Shown piece after piece: positions 41,393 to 49,429 of a stretch of DNA of 50,365 nt. The notes under the pieces were generated by a model that did no database searches, had not been told where the DNA came from, and was given only the letters and a program-made list of their open reading frames with translations. Source of the DNA: Pseudomonadota bacterium (GTDB taxonomy: Bacteria; Pseudomonadota; Alphaproteobacteria; Sphingomonadales; Sphingomonadaceae); contig JAEWCW010000158.1 of assembly GCA_023390415.1 (NCBI GenBank), forward strand, positions 1-50,365. Reading direction: 5' to 3'. Within the stretch, counting starts at the first letter, position 1. The number at the start of each line of letters is the position of its first letter. Made by a program: the position numbers and the translations under genes.

Positions 41393-42607
41393 ATGAGCCG
41401 CTCCCCAGGGGGAAGCGCGCATTTGCAGACCGACGGATCGCCAAATCGGCACTTGCCCCACGGGCTTCGCGATCGAGGCGAGCCGGCTGCTGCGGGCGAG
41501 GGTGCGGCGCGGCGCGCCTCCTACCGCAAGATGTACGAGCGGACCTCGGCGCTCGCCAAGATCGGGGTCTGGGAATGCGACCTCGCGACCGAGGAACTGA
41601 CCTGGACCGACGCGGTCTACGATTTGTTCGAGCTCCCCCGCCAATCTCCGGTCAGCCGAGGCGCCATCCTCGCCTGCTACGAGCCGGAATCGCGGCGGAA
41701 GATGGAAAGGCTGCGCGCCCAGGCGATCGCCAGCGGCACCAGCTTCAGCGTCGACGTGGCCATCCGCACCGCCCTCGGCAACCGGCGTTGGATTCGGCTC
41801 ACCGGCGATGTCGAGCAGGAAGGCGGCCGCTCGGTTCGGATCTTCGGGACCAAGCAGGACATCACGCTCGAGAAGATGGCGCAGCTCGAAGTCCAGGCGC
41901 TCCAGAACGAGCTGATCCACCTCTCCCGCGCCGGCGCGATGAACGCGATGGGATCGACCCTCGCGCACGAGCTCAACCAGCCGCTGGCGGCGATCGCCGG
42001 CTATGCGGCGATCTTGCGCAGGGTGATCAGTGCCGACGAGATCGATCGCGACATGGCGCAGGGCGTGATGGACGGGATCGAGGAGTGCGCGCTTCGCGCG
42101 GGCGACATCATCCGAAGCGTCCGCCGGATGACCGGGGACGGAGAGATCGAGCGCAGGCCGTTCGATCTCGAAACCATCGTCCGCGAAGCCTGCGCTTTGG
42201 CGCTGTCCGGGGCGCCCGCCGATGTCGCGGTCACCTACGACTTCGGCGAGCCGGTCCAAATCGTCGGCGATCCCGTCGCCATCCAACAGGTCGTGATCAA
42301 TCTCGTGCGGAACGCCTGCGAAGCCGTTGCGCTGGTCGATCGCCGGACGGTCCACATTTCCGCATCTGGCGCCGAAGGAGTCGCCGAAGTCGCGATTGCC
42401 GACACCGGCCCCGGCATTGCCGACGCGATCGAAAGGTCGCTCTTCGAATCCTTCGTCTCGACCAAGGCGGACGGCATGGGTGTCGGCCTGGCGATCAGCC
42501 GGACGATCGTCGAGGCCCATGGCGGAAAGATATCTGCGGCCAACCGTCCGCAAGGCGGGGCATGCTTCCGCTTCACCCTGCCGATGTCCGCCGCGAGCGC
42601 AGGCTAG
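41393..42607 (+). CDS. Orphan PAS histidine kinase (FixL/NtrB-like core)
   Basis: A 404-aa soluble kinase with one PAS_3 domain (about residues 55-165: AKIGVWECDLATEELTWTDAVYDLFELP ... RSVRIFGTKQDIT) and a HisKA/HATPase core with H192 in TLAHELNQPLAAIAGYAAIL, N box QQVVINLVRNACEAV and G box DGMGVGLAISRTIVEAHGG. No partner regulator is adjacent, so it is an orphan. The N-terminus is uncertain: ATG 41393 has a weak ribosome-binding site and the first 45 residues have shadow-like composition, so the true start may be ATG near 41531 (MYERTSALAKIG). Confidence 0.85.
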   Translation: MSRSPGGSAHLQTDGSPNRHLPHGLRDRGEPAAAGEGAARRASYRKMYERTSALAKIGVWECDLATEELTWTDAVYDLFELPRQSPVSRGAILACYEPESRRKMERLRAQAIASGTSFSVDVAIRTALGNRRWIRLTGDVEQEGGRSVRIFGTKQDITLEKMAQLEVQALQNELIHLSRAGAMNAMGSTLAHELNQPLAAIAGYAAILRRVISADEIDRDMAQGVMDGIEECALRAGDIIRSVRRMTGDGEIERRPFDLETIVREACALALSGAPADVAVTYDFGEPVQIVGDPVAIQQVVINLVRNACEAVALVDRRTVHISASGAEGVAEVAIADTGPGIADAIERSLFESFVSTKADGMGVGLAISRTIVEAHGGKISAANRPQGGACFRFTLPMSAASAG

Positions 42608-42737
42608 GGCCGAGCGGCTCCGAAACCGCCGGCCGCACAGCTTTCTTGAAACCCTCCGTTAACCACGATTGGCGGCGGCTGGACCGTTCTGTTTCGGATA
42701 AGCAACGAAAAACAAACGGTTTTTCCCGGGATGGGCA

Positions 42738-42752
42738 TTAACTTTTCGTTAA
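42738..42752 (+). promoter_or_regulatory. CtrA-type box upstream of the autotransporter gene
   Basis: TTAACTTTTCGTTAA matches the full CtrA consensus TTAA-N7-TTAA. It lies 53-67 bases before the autotransporter start. A separate half-site GTTAACC is at 42658-42664. Together with the csgF site, these are the only two full matches seen in the window. Confidence 0.7.
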
Positions 42753-42804
42753 CGATTGGAGGTCAGGCAGGCCTCAACGCGGGGGGGCATTCAAGGAGAC
42801 TTGC

Positions 42805-45800
42805 ATGCCCTGTAAGACAGAATTGGCGAGCACGATCAGCCGTAAGGCGCTCGCCGCAGGCACCTTCCTTCCGGCCGTCGCCGGAGCTTCCTTCCTCTTT
42901 GCATCTCCGGCCGCGGCGCAGAGCGTCTGCGTCGTCGCGCCCGGTGTCACCGTGGATTGCACCCCGGCCGTGCCCGGCCCGACCGGGCCGGTCCTCCCCC
43001 CCGCCACGCTCGACATCAATCTGACCGGCTCCGCCGATCCGATCACGGTGACCCTGGCCGACGGCTTCGTTTCCAACGGCCCGGTCACGCTCGGCACCAT
43101 CGCCGGCGCCGACGTCGACGTCATCTCCGAGGGCGTCTCCACCATCCAGGCGACCGGCGCGCCCGGCCTGGTGATCGATTCGGCCGGCGGCATCAATGCG
43201 GAGGTGACCAACATCACCACCGCCGGCGACGGCGCGACCGCCGCCCTCCTCCGCGCCGCAGACGAGATCGTCTTCACCTCCGACGGCCTCATTTCGACCA
43301 CCGGCGCCGACGCGACCGGCGTCGATGCCGAGGGCGCGACGGTCACGCTCGATCTCAACAATGTGACGACCACCGGGCCCGGCGCGGCCGGGGTCGACGT
43401 CGGCACTTTGAACGGCCCGGCCAGCGTCACTTTCAACGCGATCAACACGTCGGGCGACGGCGCGCTCGGCGCGATCGTCACCACGACCGGCGACACCACG
43501 CTGGAAGGCAACCTCATCCGCACCCAGGGCACGGATGCGGCAGCCTTCTCGATCACCAACGACGCGGCGGCCTGCGTCGTGCTCGGCGCCGGCGGCTGCG
43601 ACAACACGGTGGCGATCGACCAGGTCACCACCGACGGTTTCGGAAGCGTCGGCGGCCTGGTCTCCGCGGTCGGCGACACCGACGTCACCATCGGCGTCCT
43701 TCGCACCGGCGGCGACGAGGCTGCCGGCCTCAGCCTCTCCGCAGATCCGGCGAGCTGCGTGGTGCTCGGCACCGGCGCCTGCGACACCGCCTTCACCGTC
43801 AACGACCTTGCCACTGCCGGGGATCGCTCGCCGGGCGCCGTGGTCCGCGGGGCCGGCGACATCACCGCGGACGTCGGAGTCCTGAGGACCGCCGGGGATG
43901 AGGCGGTTGGCCTCGACCTCGCCTCCGATCCCGCGGCCTGCGCCGTGCTCGGCGCCGGCGGCTGTGACACCTCGTTCAGCGTCGGCCAGCTGACCACCAG
44001 CGGTGACGGCGCGACCGGAATCCTCGTCCGCGCCGCGGGTGACACGACCGGTGACGTCGGCGTCCTCCGCACCCAGGGCGACGACGCCGCAGGCATCGAC
44101 ATCGCCGGTAGCCCGACCGCCTGCGTCATCGCCGGCGCCGGCGCCTGCGATGTCGGCCTCACCGCCGACGATGTCTCGACCGAGGGCGACGGCGCGGCCG
44201 GCGTCCTGATCAACACGCCGGGCAACGTCCTCGCCGACCTCGGCCGGATCCGCACGCTCGGCGTCGGGTCGGCCGGTCTCTCGATCGTCACCGATCCCGC
44301 CGCGTGCCTCGCGCTCGGGCCGGGCTCGTGCACCGTGCAGGCGGCCGCCGACGATGTGGGCACCAGCGGACCGGACTCGCCCGGCATCGAGATCGACGGC
44401 GGCAACGACCCGGTCACGGTCGACGCCGGCACCGTCGTCACCACCGGCGCCAACTCTAACGGCATCGACGTCGCGACCGTCGACGGCGACATCGCCATCG
44501 CCGCCGGCCCGGTCCGGGTCAGCGGCGCCGGGTCCGACGCGATCGTCGCCACCAGCGTCTGCGGAGACATCGCGATCACCGCACGCGACGACATCGTCTC
44601 CACGCAGGGCCGCGCCATCGTCGCCAACAGCACCTGCGGCGGGGTCACGGTGACCAGCCTCGCTGGAGCGCCGGTGAGCGGCGCCCTGGCCGGGATCGAG
44701 GCCAGCTCCGCGACGGGCGCGACGATCAATATCGGCGACCTGCTGACCGCGACCAACGGCCCGGCGCTCGACGTCGACGGCACCGGCGCTGCGACGGTGA
44801 CCATCGCGCCAACCGGGACCATCGCCGGAGCGGTCGATCTTACCGCCCAGGCTGATACCTTGACCAACAACGGCGTGTTCGCGCCGACGGCAGGCACCGA
44901 TTTCGGCGCCGGCGCCGACCTGCTGGTCAATGCCGGGACCCTCAGGGTGCGCGGCACGCCGCTGCTCGCCGGCCTCGAGTCCACGATCAACCGCGGCCTG
45001 ATCGACATGGTGGACGGCGCGCCTGACGACGTGCTCACCCTGCCCGGCGACTATGCCGGCCAAGCCGGGGCGCGGCTCGCGATCGACGTCGCGGCGGGGA
45101 CCACTGGGACTCCGGCGGACCGGCTGGTGATCGGAGGCAACGCTTCCGGCACGACCGCGGTGACGCTCAACCTCAATGGCGGCCCCGCGGTGCTCAACCC
45201 GACCGGCACTTTGATCGTCGACGCAGCCACCGCCGCCAACGGCGCCTTCACCCTCGCCGGCCCGGTCCGCTCCGGCTTCGTCGATTATTCGCTGGCGCAG
45301 CAGGGCGGCGACTTCCGGCTGCTCGCGCTTCCGAACGAGGCGGCGATCGAGCCGCTGCGCTTCGGAACCGCAGGGCTCGACTTCTGGTACCAGTCGGCTG
45401 ACGCCTGGTCCGAAGCGGCGGCGCTCAGCCGCGGCGGCGACCGCACCGGGATCGGCTTCTGGGCCCAGCTCTACGGCAGCCAGGACAAGGCCGGCGACAC
45501 CAGGGACGTCACCGTCCTCGGCTCCGCGCGATCGACGAACCTGCGCTACGAGACCGATCGTCGCGGCGCGCAGGGCGGGCTCGACTTCAACCTCGGCCCG
45601 GCGCGGGTCGGAGTCACCGGCGGCTACCAGCACGCCCGCTCCGACTTCGCCTCCGGCACCGAGGCGGATTTCGAGGGCTATAATGTCGGCGGCTACCTCG
45701 TCTTCGGCGGGCCGACCGGCCTCTATGCGGAGCTGCTCGGCAAGGCCGACTTCTTCGACGTCCGGATCGGCAACGGCAATCTGTTCGCCGCCGGCGACAT

Positions 45801-46230
45801 CGAGGGCCGGAGCTACGGCGCCGAAGGCGAGATCGGCTACCGGATGGGCCTCGGCGGTGCCAATATCGACCTCGGCGCGGGCCTTGCCTATGTCCGCACC
45901 GATCTCGATCCGCTCGAGACCACCGGCTTCCGCTTCGATTTCGATCGTGCGGAGAGCCTGCGCGGGCGGCTCGGGCTGCGCGTGTCGGGCACCGGCAGCT
46001 TCGCGCCTTATGCCGACGTGAAGGTGCTTCGCGAGTTCCGCGGCGACAACGAGACGACGGTCAGCAGCGGCGGCTTCACCTACGACCTCGCCGACCGCGG
46101 CCGGGGCACCTGGTTCCGGGGCGAGCTCGGCCTTGCCGGCGCGCCCGGCCAGTCCGGCGGCTTCGTCTCGGCCTGGGCCGAGACCGGCGACGTCAAGGGC
46201 TACGGCCTGAGGCTCGGCTTCCGCTTCTAA
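42805..46230 (+). CDS. Type Va autotransporter with Cys-pair repeats
   Basis: A 1141-aa secreted protein: signal sequence (FLPAVAGASFLFASPAAAQS), a beta-helix-like passenger (about 40-850) and a C-terminal autotransporter barrel of about 270 residues beginning near FWYQSADAWSEAAALS and ending GYGLRLGFRF. The passenger has perfect 61-residue periodicity over residues about 257-510, each unit carrying a C-x7-C pair (CVVLGAGGC, CVVLGTGAC, CAVLGAGGC, CVIAGAGAC, CLALGPGSC). Further Cys sit at the N-terminus (SVCVV, TVDCTP) and before the linker. AAGGAG lies 7 bases before ATG 42805. Surface display as an adhesin or enzyme is likely; the ligand is unknown. A CtrA box precedes it and a strong terminator follows. 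Confidence 0.95.
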   Translation: MPCKTELASTISRKALAAGTFLPAVAGASFLFASPAAAQSVCVVAPGVTVDCTPAVPGPTGPVLPPATLDINLTGSADPITVTLADGFVSNGPVTLGTIAGADVDVISEGVSTIQATGAPGLVIDSAGGINAEVTNITTAGDGATAALLRAADEIVFTSDGLISTTGADATGVDAEGATVTLDLNNVTTTGPGAAGVDVGTLNGPASVTFNAINTSGDGALGAIVTTTGDTTLEGNLIRTQGTDAAAFSITNDAAACVVLGAGGCDNTVAIDQVTTDGFGSVGGLVSAVGDTDVTIGVLRTGGDEAAGLSLSADPASCVVLGTGACDTAFTVNDLATAGDRSPGAVVRGAGDITADVGVLRTAGDEAVGLDLASDPAACAVLGAGGCDTSFSVGQLTTSGDGATGILVRAAGDTTGDVGVLRTQGDDAAGIDIAGSPTACVIAGAGACDVGLTADDVSTEGDGAAGVLINTPGNVLADLGRIRTLGVGSAGLSIVTDPAACLALGPGSCTVQAAADDVGTSGPDSPGIEIDGGNDPVTVDAGTVVTTGANSNGIDVATVDGDIAIAAGPVRVSGAGSDAIVATSVCGDIAITARDDIVSTQGRAIVANSTCGGVTVTSLAGAPVSGALAGIEASSATGATINIGDLLTATNGPALDVDGTGAATVTIAPTGTIAGAVDLTAQADTLTNNGVFAPTAGTDFGAGADLLVNAGTLRVRGTPLLAGLESTINRGLIDMVDGAPDDVLTLPGDYAGQAGARLAIDVAAGTTGTPADRLVIGGNASGTTAVTLNLNGGPAVLNPTGTLIVDAATAANGAFTLAGPVRSGFVDYSLAQQGGDFRLLALPNEAAIEPLRFGTAGLDFWYQSADAWSEAAALSRGGDRTGIGFWAQLYGSQDKAGDTRDVTVLGSARSTNLRYETDRRGAQGGLDFNLGPARVGVTGGYQHARSDFASGTEADFEGYNVGGYLVFGGPTGLYAELLGKADFFDVRIGNGNLFAAGDIEGRSYGAEGEIGYRMGLGGANIDLGAGLAYVRTDLDPLETTGFRFDFDRAESLRGRLGLRVSGTGSFAPYADVKVLREFRGDNETTVSSGGFTYDLADRGRGTWFRGELGLAGAPGQSGGFVSAWAETGDVKGYGLRLGFRF
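43573..44304 (+). repeat. Four direct 183-bp coding repeats in the autotransporter
   Basis: The first Cys codon of each unit falls at 43573, 43756, 43939 and 44122, with the start of a fifth at 44305: exactly 183 bases apart each time. The units keep GVLRT-x-GD and DP-x-x-C while other positions vary, so they are old repeats kept in register. Confidence 0.9.
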
Positions 46231-46248
46231 GGCGCTGGCGGAAGTCTT

Positions 46249-46280
46249 GGGGCGGCGGAGCGATCCGCCGCCCCTTTTTT
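46249..46280 (+). terminator. Intrinsic terminator after the autotransporter gene
   Basis: An 11-bp stem GGGGCGGCGGA / TCCGCCGCCCC with a 4-base loop, followed directly by TTTTTT, 18 bases after the stop codon. Confidence 0.95.
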
Positions 46281-46346
46281 GTGCGGCTTGTCACGGGGTC
46301 GTAACGGTGCGAATCTCCGCCGATCGACCTCAAAGGGGGACGGACC

Positions 46347-46772
46347 ATGGCCACGACCGCGCCCGTGCGCACGCCCACGCATCTCTGGATCGTCGGCATC
46401 CTTTCGCTTCTGTGGAACGCGTTCGGCTGCTTCAATTATCTGATGGCGCAGACCGGGCGACTCGAGCTCACGGCCGAGATGCAGGCCTGGATGGACGGCT
46501 TCTCCACCTGGATGAACGCCGCCTGGGCGATCGGCGTCTGGTTCTCCTTGCTGGGCTCGCTGCTCCTGCTCGCACGCAGCCGCTTTGCCGAACTGGCGTT
46601 CGGCCTCTCGCTCGCGGGGCTCACCGCCAACACGCTCGCCCAGCTCGTCCTCAACCCGCCGCCGGGCGGCGTCGGGCCCGCGGACCTGGGGATCCTCGCC
46701 ACAATCTGGGTGATCCTGATCGCTCTCATATTCTACGCGCGGACGATGCGGGCGCGCGGCGTACTGCGCTGA
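46347..46772 (+). CDS. Small membrane protein, four spans
   Basis: A 141-aa integral membrane protein with four predicted spans: LWIVGILSLLWNAFGCFNYL, AAWAIGVWFSLLGSLLLLA, FGLSLAGLTANTLAQLVL and LGILATIWVILIALIFYA. Proteins of this type are common in sphingomonads and are sometimes loosely annotated as sugar transporters; no function is known. GGGGGA precedes ATG 46347. Confidence 0.88.
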   Translation: MATTAPVRTPTHLWIVGILSLLWNAFGCFNYLMAQTGRLELTAEMQAWMDGFSTWMNAAWAIGVWFSLLGSLLLLARSRFAELAFGLSLAGLTANTLAQLVLNPPPGGVGPADLGILATIWVILIALIFYARTMRARGVLR

Positions 46773-46779
46773 ATCATGG

Positions 46780-46804
46780 CCCCCGGCGCCGAGCGCGCCG
46801 GGGG
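46780..46804. terminator. Bidirectional hairpin between convergent genes
   Basis: A 10-bp stem CCCCCGGCGC / GCGCCGGGGG with a 5-base loop between two convergent stop codons (46772 and 46818). The T run is poor on both sides, so efficiency is uncertain. Confidence 0.55.
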
Positions 46805-46817
46805 TATTCGTGTGGGA

Positions 46818-47201
46818 TCAGAGCCGCGGTTCGCGGTGAATGCCGGTCGTCGTATCCACGCGATGAGTCGCGTCGTTGCGGCGGCGCAGGCCGAGCAGGC
46901 CGGCTAGACCGATCAGGCCGAGCAGACCCCACTTGCCGCTGTCGCCGTCATCGTCGTCGTCGACCGCATCGAGGCGATTGTCCGCAGTGCCGGGCGCGCT
47001 GAAAACGGCGTCGCGATCGCGGTCGCGGTCATTCTCCGAGATCTCGTTGGTGAGCTGGCCGGCCTCGCGCTGAAGCTCGTTCGCCTGCTTCTGAATGTCC
47101 TCGACGCGCTCCTTCACGTCCTCCTGGGCAAAAGCCGGCGCGGGCGCGAGCGCGAGAATGAGCGCAGCGGCAACCGCGCGATCGAGGGAAAGCTTTTTCA
47201 T
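46818..47201 (-). CDS. WGxxGxxG-motif surface-anchored protein
   Basis: A 127-aa exported protein: signal sequence ending APAFAQE, a coiled-coil segment (VEDIQKQANELQREAGQLTN), an acidic linker (RLDAVDDDDDGDSGK) and then WGLLGLIGLAGLLGLRRR, the tripartite sorting-like motif of the WGxxGxxG family. Such motifs are thought to anchor or process small exported proteins; the processing enzyme is not in the window. The start at 47201 has AGGAGG 5 bases upstream. A hairpin with arms CGAACGGA / TCCGTTCG lies between the aminotransferase stop and this gene. Confidence 0.88.
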   Translation of the reverse strand: MKKLSLDRAVAAALILALAPAPAFAQEDVKERVEDIQKQANELQREAGQLTNEISENDRDRDRDAVFSAPGTADNRLDAVDDDDDGDSGKWGLLGLIGLAGLLGLRRRNDATHRVDTTTGIHREPRL

Positions 47202-47277
47202 TACAACCTCCTGTTCGTTCCGGTGACGGAGCGGGTGTCGAACGGACGGCCGCCGAAGCCGTTCCGTTCGAGGAGGT

Positions 47278-48432
47278 TCAGGCGAACAGGCGGCGGGCTT
47301 TCTCCAGGCCGGCAATGCCGGCTGCGATCGTCTCGTCGCGCTTTGCGAAGCAGAGGCGGACGACGTTGGTCGCCGGCTCCTCGGCGTAGAAGGCACTGAC
47401 CGGGATCCCCGCAACGCCGCATTCCTTGACCGCACGCTCGCAGAAGCTGCGGTCGTCGATCGCGATTCCCGAGGCGGCGAGGTCGATCCCGACGAAATAA
47501 GTGCCTTCCGCCGGCAGGGTCGCGAAGCCCGCTGCATTCAGGCCATCGACCATCCGGTCGCGCGCGACCGCGAAGGCCGCACGCATGCCGTCGAAATAAT
47601 CGTCATCCTTGCCGAGGCCGTAGGCGACGGCCGCCTGAAGGTTGGGCGCAGTCGCGAAGGTCAGGAACTGGTGTGCGCCGGCGAAGGCGCCCGCGAGCCT
47701 CGGCGGCGCGATCGACCAACCGACTTTCCAGCCGGTCACCGAGAAGATCTTGCCGGCGGAGGCGATTTTCACGGTGCGCTCGGCCATTCCCGGCAGGCTC
47801 GAAATCGGCCGAAAGGCGCGCCCGTCGAACACGAGATGCTCCCACACCTCGTCGGCGATCACGATCGCGTCGTTGGCGATCACGTGGCGCGCGAGCAGCG
47901 CCAGTTCCTCCTCATCGAACAGGCGGGAGCTCGGATTGTGCGGGTTGTTGAAGATGACGAGGCGGGTTTTCGGGCCGAAGGCGGCGGCGAGCGCCTCCTC
48001 GGTGATCCGCCATTCCGGCGGCTGCAGCGAGACGAAGCGGGGCACACCACCGGCGGCGCGGACGATCGGCACATAGGAGTCGTAGAGGGGCTGGAACATC
48101 AGGACCTCGTCCCCGGGCGAGACCAGGGAGAAGATCGCGGCCGCCAGCGCCTCGGTCGCGCCCGAGGTGACCGTGACCTGCTCCGGGGAAAGGTCGAGCC
48201 CCTGGTGATGCGCATAATGGGCCGCCACCGCCTCGCGCAGCGCCGGAATACCGCGCATCGGCGCATATTGGTTGGAGCCGTGGACGACCGCGTCGGCAGC
48301 GGCCTGGAGCACGTCTTCCGGCCAACCGAAATCCGGAAAGCCCTGGCCGAGATTCACCGCGCTGTGACGGACGGCGAGATCGGACATGACGGCGAAGATG
48401 GAGGTTCCGGTCGCGGCGAAAACGGGGTTCAT
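47278..48432 (-). CDS. PLP-dependent aminotransferase, class I/II
   Basis: A 384-aa aminotransferase of fold type I. The PLP lysine is in SAGKIFSVTGWKVGW; the phosphate-binding and substrate features are SGATEALAAAIFS, NNPHNPSSRLF and IADEVWEHLVFDG, and the C-terminal Arg is in VVRLCFAKRD. These match the methionine/kynurenine aminotransferase (YbdL/KAT) subgroup, which moves the amino group of Met, Phe or kynurenine to a 2-oxo acid. Substrate cannot be fixed from sequence. Cytoplasmic. Confidence 0.93.
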   Translation of the reverse strand: MNPVFAATGTSIFAVMSDLAVRHSAVNLGQGFPDFGWPEDVLQAAADAVVHGSNQYAPMRGIPALREAVAAHYAHHQGLDLSPEQVTVTSGATEALAAAIFSLVSPGDEVLMFQPLYDSYVPIVRAAGGVPRFVSLQPPEWRITEEALAAAFGPKTRLVIFNNPHNPSSRLFDEEELALLARHVIANDAIVIADEVWEHLVFDGRAFRPISSLPGMAERTVKIASAGKIFSVTGWKVGWSIAPPRLAGAFAGAHQFLTFATAPNLQAAVAYGLGKDDDYFDGMRAAFAVARDRMVDGLNAAGFATLPAEGTYFVGIDLAASGIAIDDRSFCERAVKECGVAGIPVSAFYAEEPATNVVRLCFAKRDETIAAGIAGLEKARRLFA

Positions 48433-48468
48433 GGCCGCGCACTAGCATGAGGGAGTGCGGAAAGGAAA

Positions 48469-48501
48469 AAGGCCCCGGAGCGGGCGCTGCTCCGGGGCCT
48501 T
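48469..48501 (-). terminator. Intrinsic terminator after the Gly/Ser-rich gene
   Basis: A 13-bp stem AAGGCCCCGGAGC / GCTCCGGGGCCTT with a 7-base loop. In the leftward direction it runs into TTTTTCC. It lies 30 bases after the stop of the gene at 48531-49331 and upstream of the aminotransferase. Confidence 0.9.
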
Positions 48502-48530
48502 CAGCAGACCTCCTATGGGCCGGGGTGGGA

Positions 48531-49331
48531 TTAGCCGCCGGTCTGCTGTTGCTGCTGCTCGCGCGCCTCGCGGCGAACCTCGGCGCGGCTCATCGCCGAA
48601 ACGAGGGCCTCGCCCGAGACGGCGAAATTGTCAGCGGGAAGCGCGGCGACGCGGTTGCCGACCTCGACGACGACCGCGTCAACCAGGCCGTTGGCGGTAG
48701 TGCGCAGGCTCTGGACCTCGCCGATCGCGCGGCCGGCCGAGTCGCGGACGATCATGCCGGGCGCGACGCTGACGGCTCCCGCGAGATTGCCCGCCACCGA
48801 TCCGGCGGCCGCGAGCGGTCCGAAGGCCGCCGAACCGTTGCCGCCTGCCGATCCGGAGCCGGAGGCGCCGCCGCCGAGGGACGGTACGCCGACCCCGCCG
48901 ACGAGATTCCCTGCGGCATTAGCGGTGCCGCCGACGACGCTGCCGACCTGATCGGTGCCGATCGCGCTCACGCCGATGCCGGCGTCACCCGATCCGCTCG
49001 CCTCGCCGCGGGCAGAAGCGCCGCTGGAGCCCGTGACATTGTCGAGCGAGCCGCCGAGGCTGCCCGAACCGCCGGCACGGGCGTTGGCGCGGCCCGAACG
49101 GGTGTCGACATTGCGCTCGGCGCGGCCTGAAGCCGAGCCGCGCAGCGTGCCGTTGGTGGTGGTGGAGAGATCGCGGCCGGCATTGCCGATCCCGCCGAGC
49201 GTGCCGCCCAGGGTGCCGCCGAGATTTCCGCCCAGATTGCCGCCGACATTGCCGAGCAATTGCGCCGAGGCCGGTGCCGCGGCGAAGGCGAGCGCGGCGC
49301 AGGTCGCTGCAAGCTTCAGGGTGGATTTCAT
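48531..49331 (-). CDS. Gly/Ser-rich exported protein with PRC-barrel-like C-terminus
   Basis: A 266-aa exported protein: signal sequence (LAATCAALAFAAAPASAQ), a Gly-rich series (LGNVGGNLGGNLGGTLGG), a long Ser/Gly/Ala disordered region, and a folded C-terminal part beginning PGMIVRDSAGRAIGEVQSL and including ANGLVDAVVVEVGNRVAALP, which looks like a PRC-barrel-type domain. GAGGAG precedes ATG 49331. Close in style to other sphingomonad exported proteins of unknown function; no family name is secure. Confidence 0.85.
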   Translation of the reverse strand: MKSTLKLAATCAALAFAAAPASAQLLGNVGGNLGGNLGGTLGGTLGGIGNAGRDLSTTTNGTLRGSASGRAERNVDTRSGRANARAGGSGSLGGSLDNVTGSSGASARGEASGSGDAGIGVSAIGTDQVGSVVGGTANAAGNLVGGVGVPSLGGGASGSGSAGGNGSAAFGPLAAAGSVAGNLAGAVSVAPGMIVRDSAGRAIGEVQSLRTTANGLVDAVVVEVGNRVAALPADNFAVSGEALVSAMSRAEVRREAREQQQQQTGG

Positions 49332-49429
49332 ATGTCGTCTCCTCATTGCTCGATACATGGAGGTTCTTCGTCCCCTCTGATCGGCAAACGGGAGGCGGCG
49401 CGGGTTTCATCCCCGGGCCAGAGATTTTT

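Noticed and set aside
42763..45633. A 956-aa leftward frame opposite the autotransporter.
   Set aside because: Antisense shadow of the repeat passenger; it ends inside the promoter of the real gene and has no start signal.
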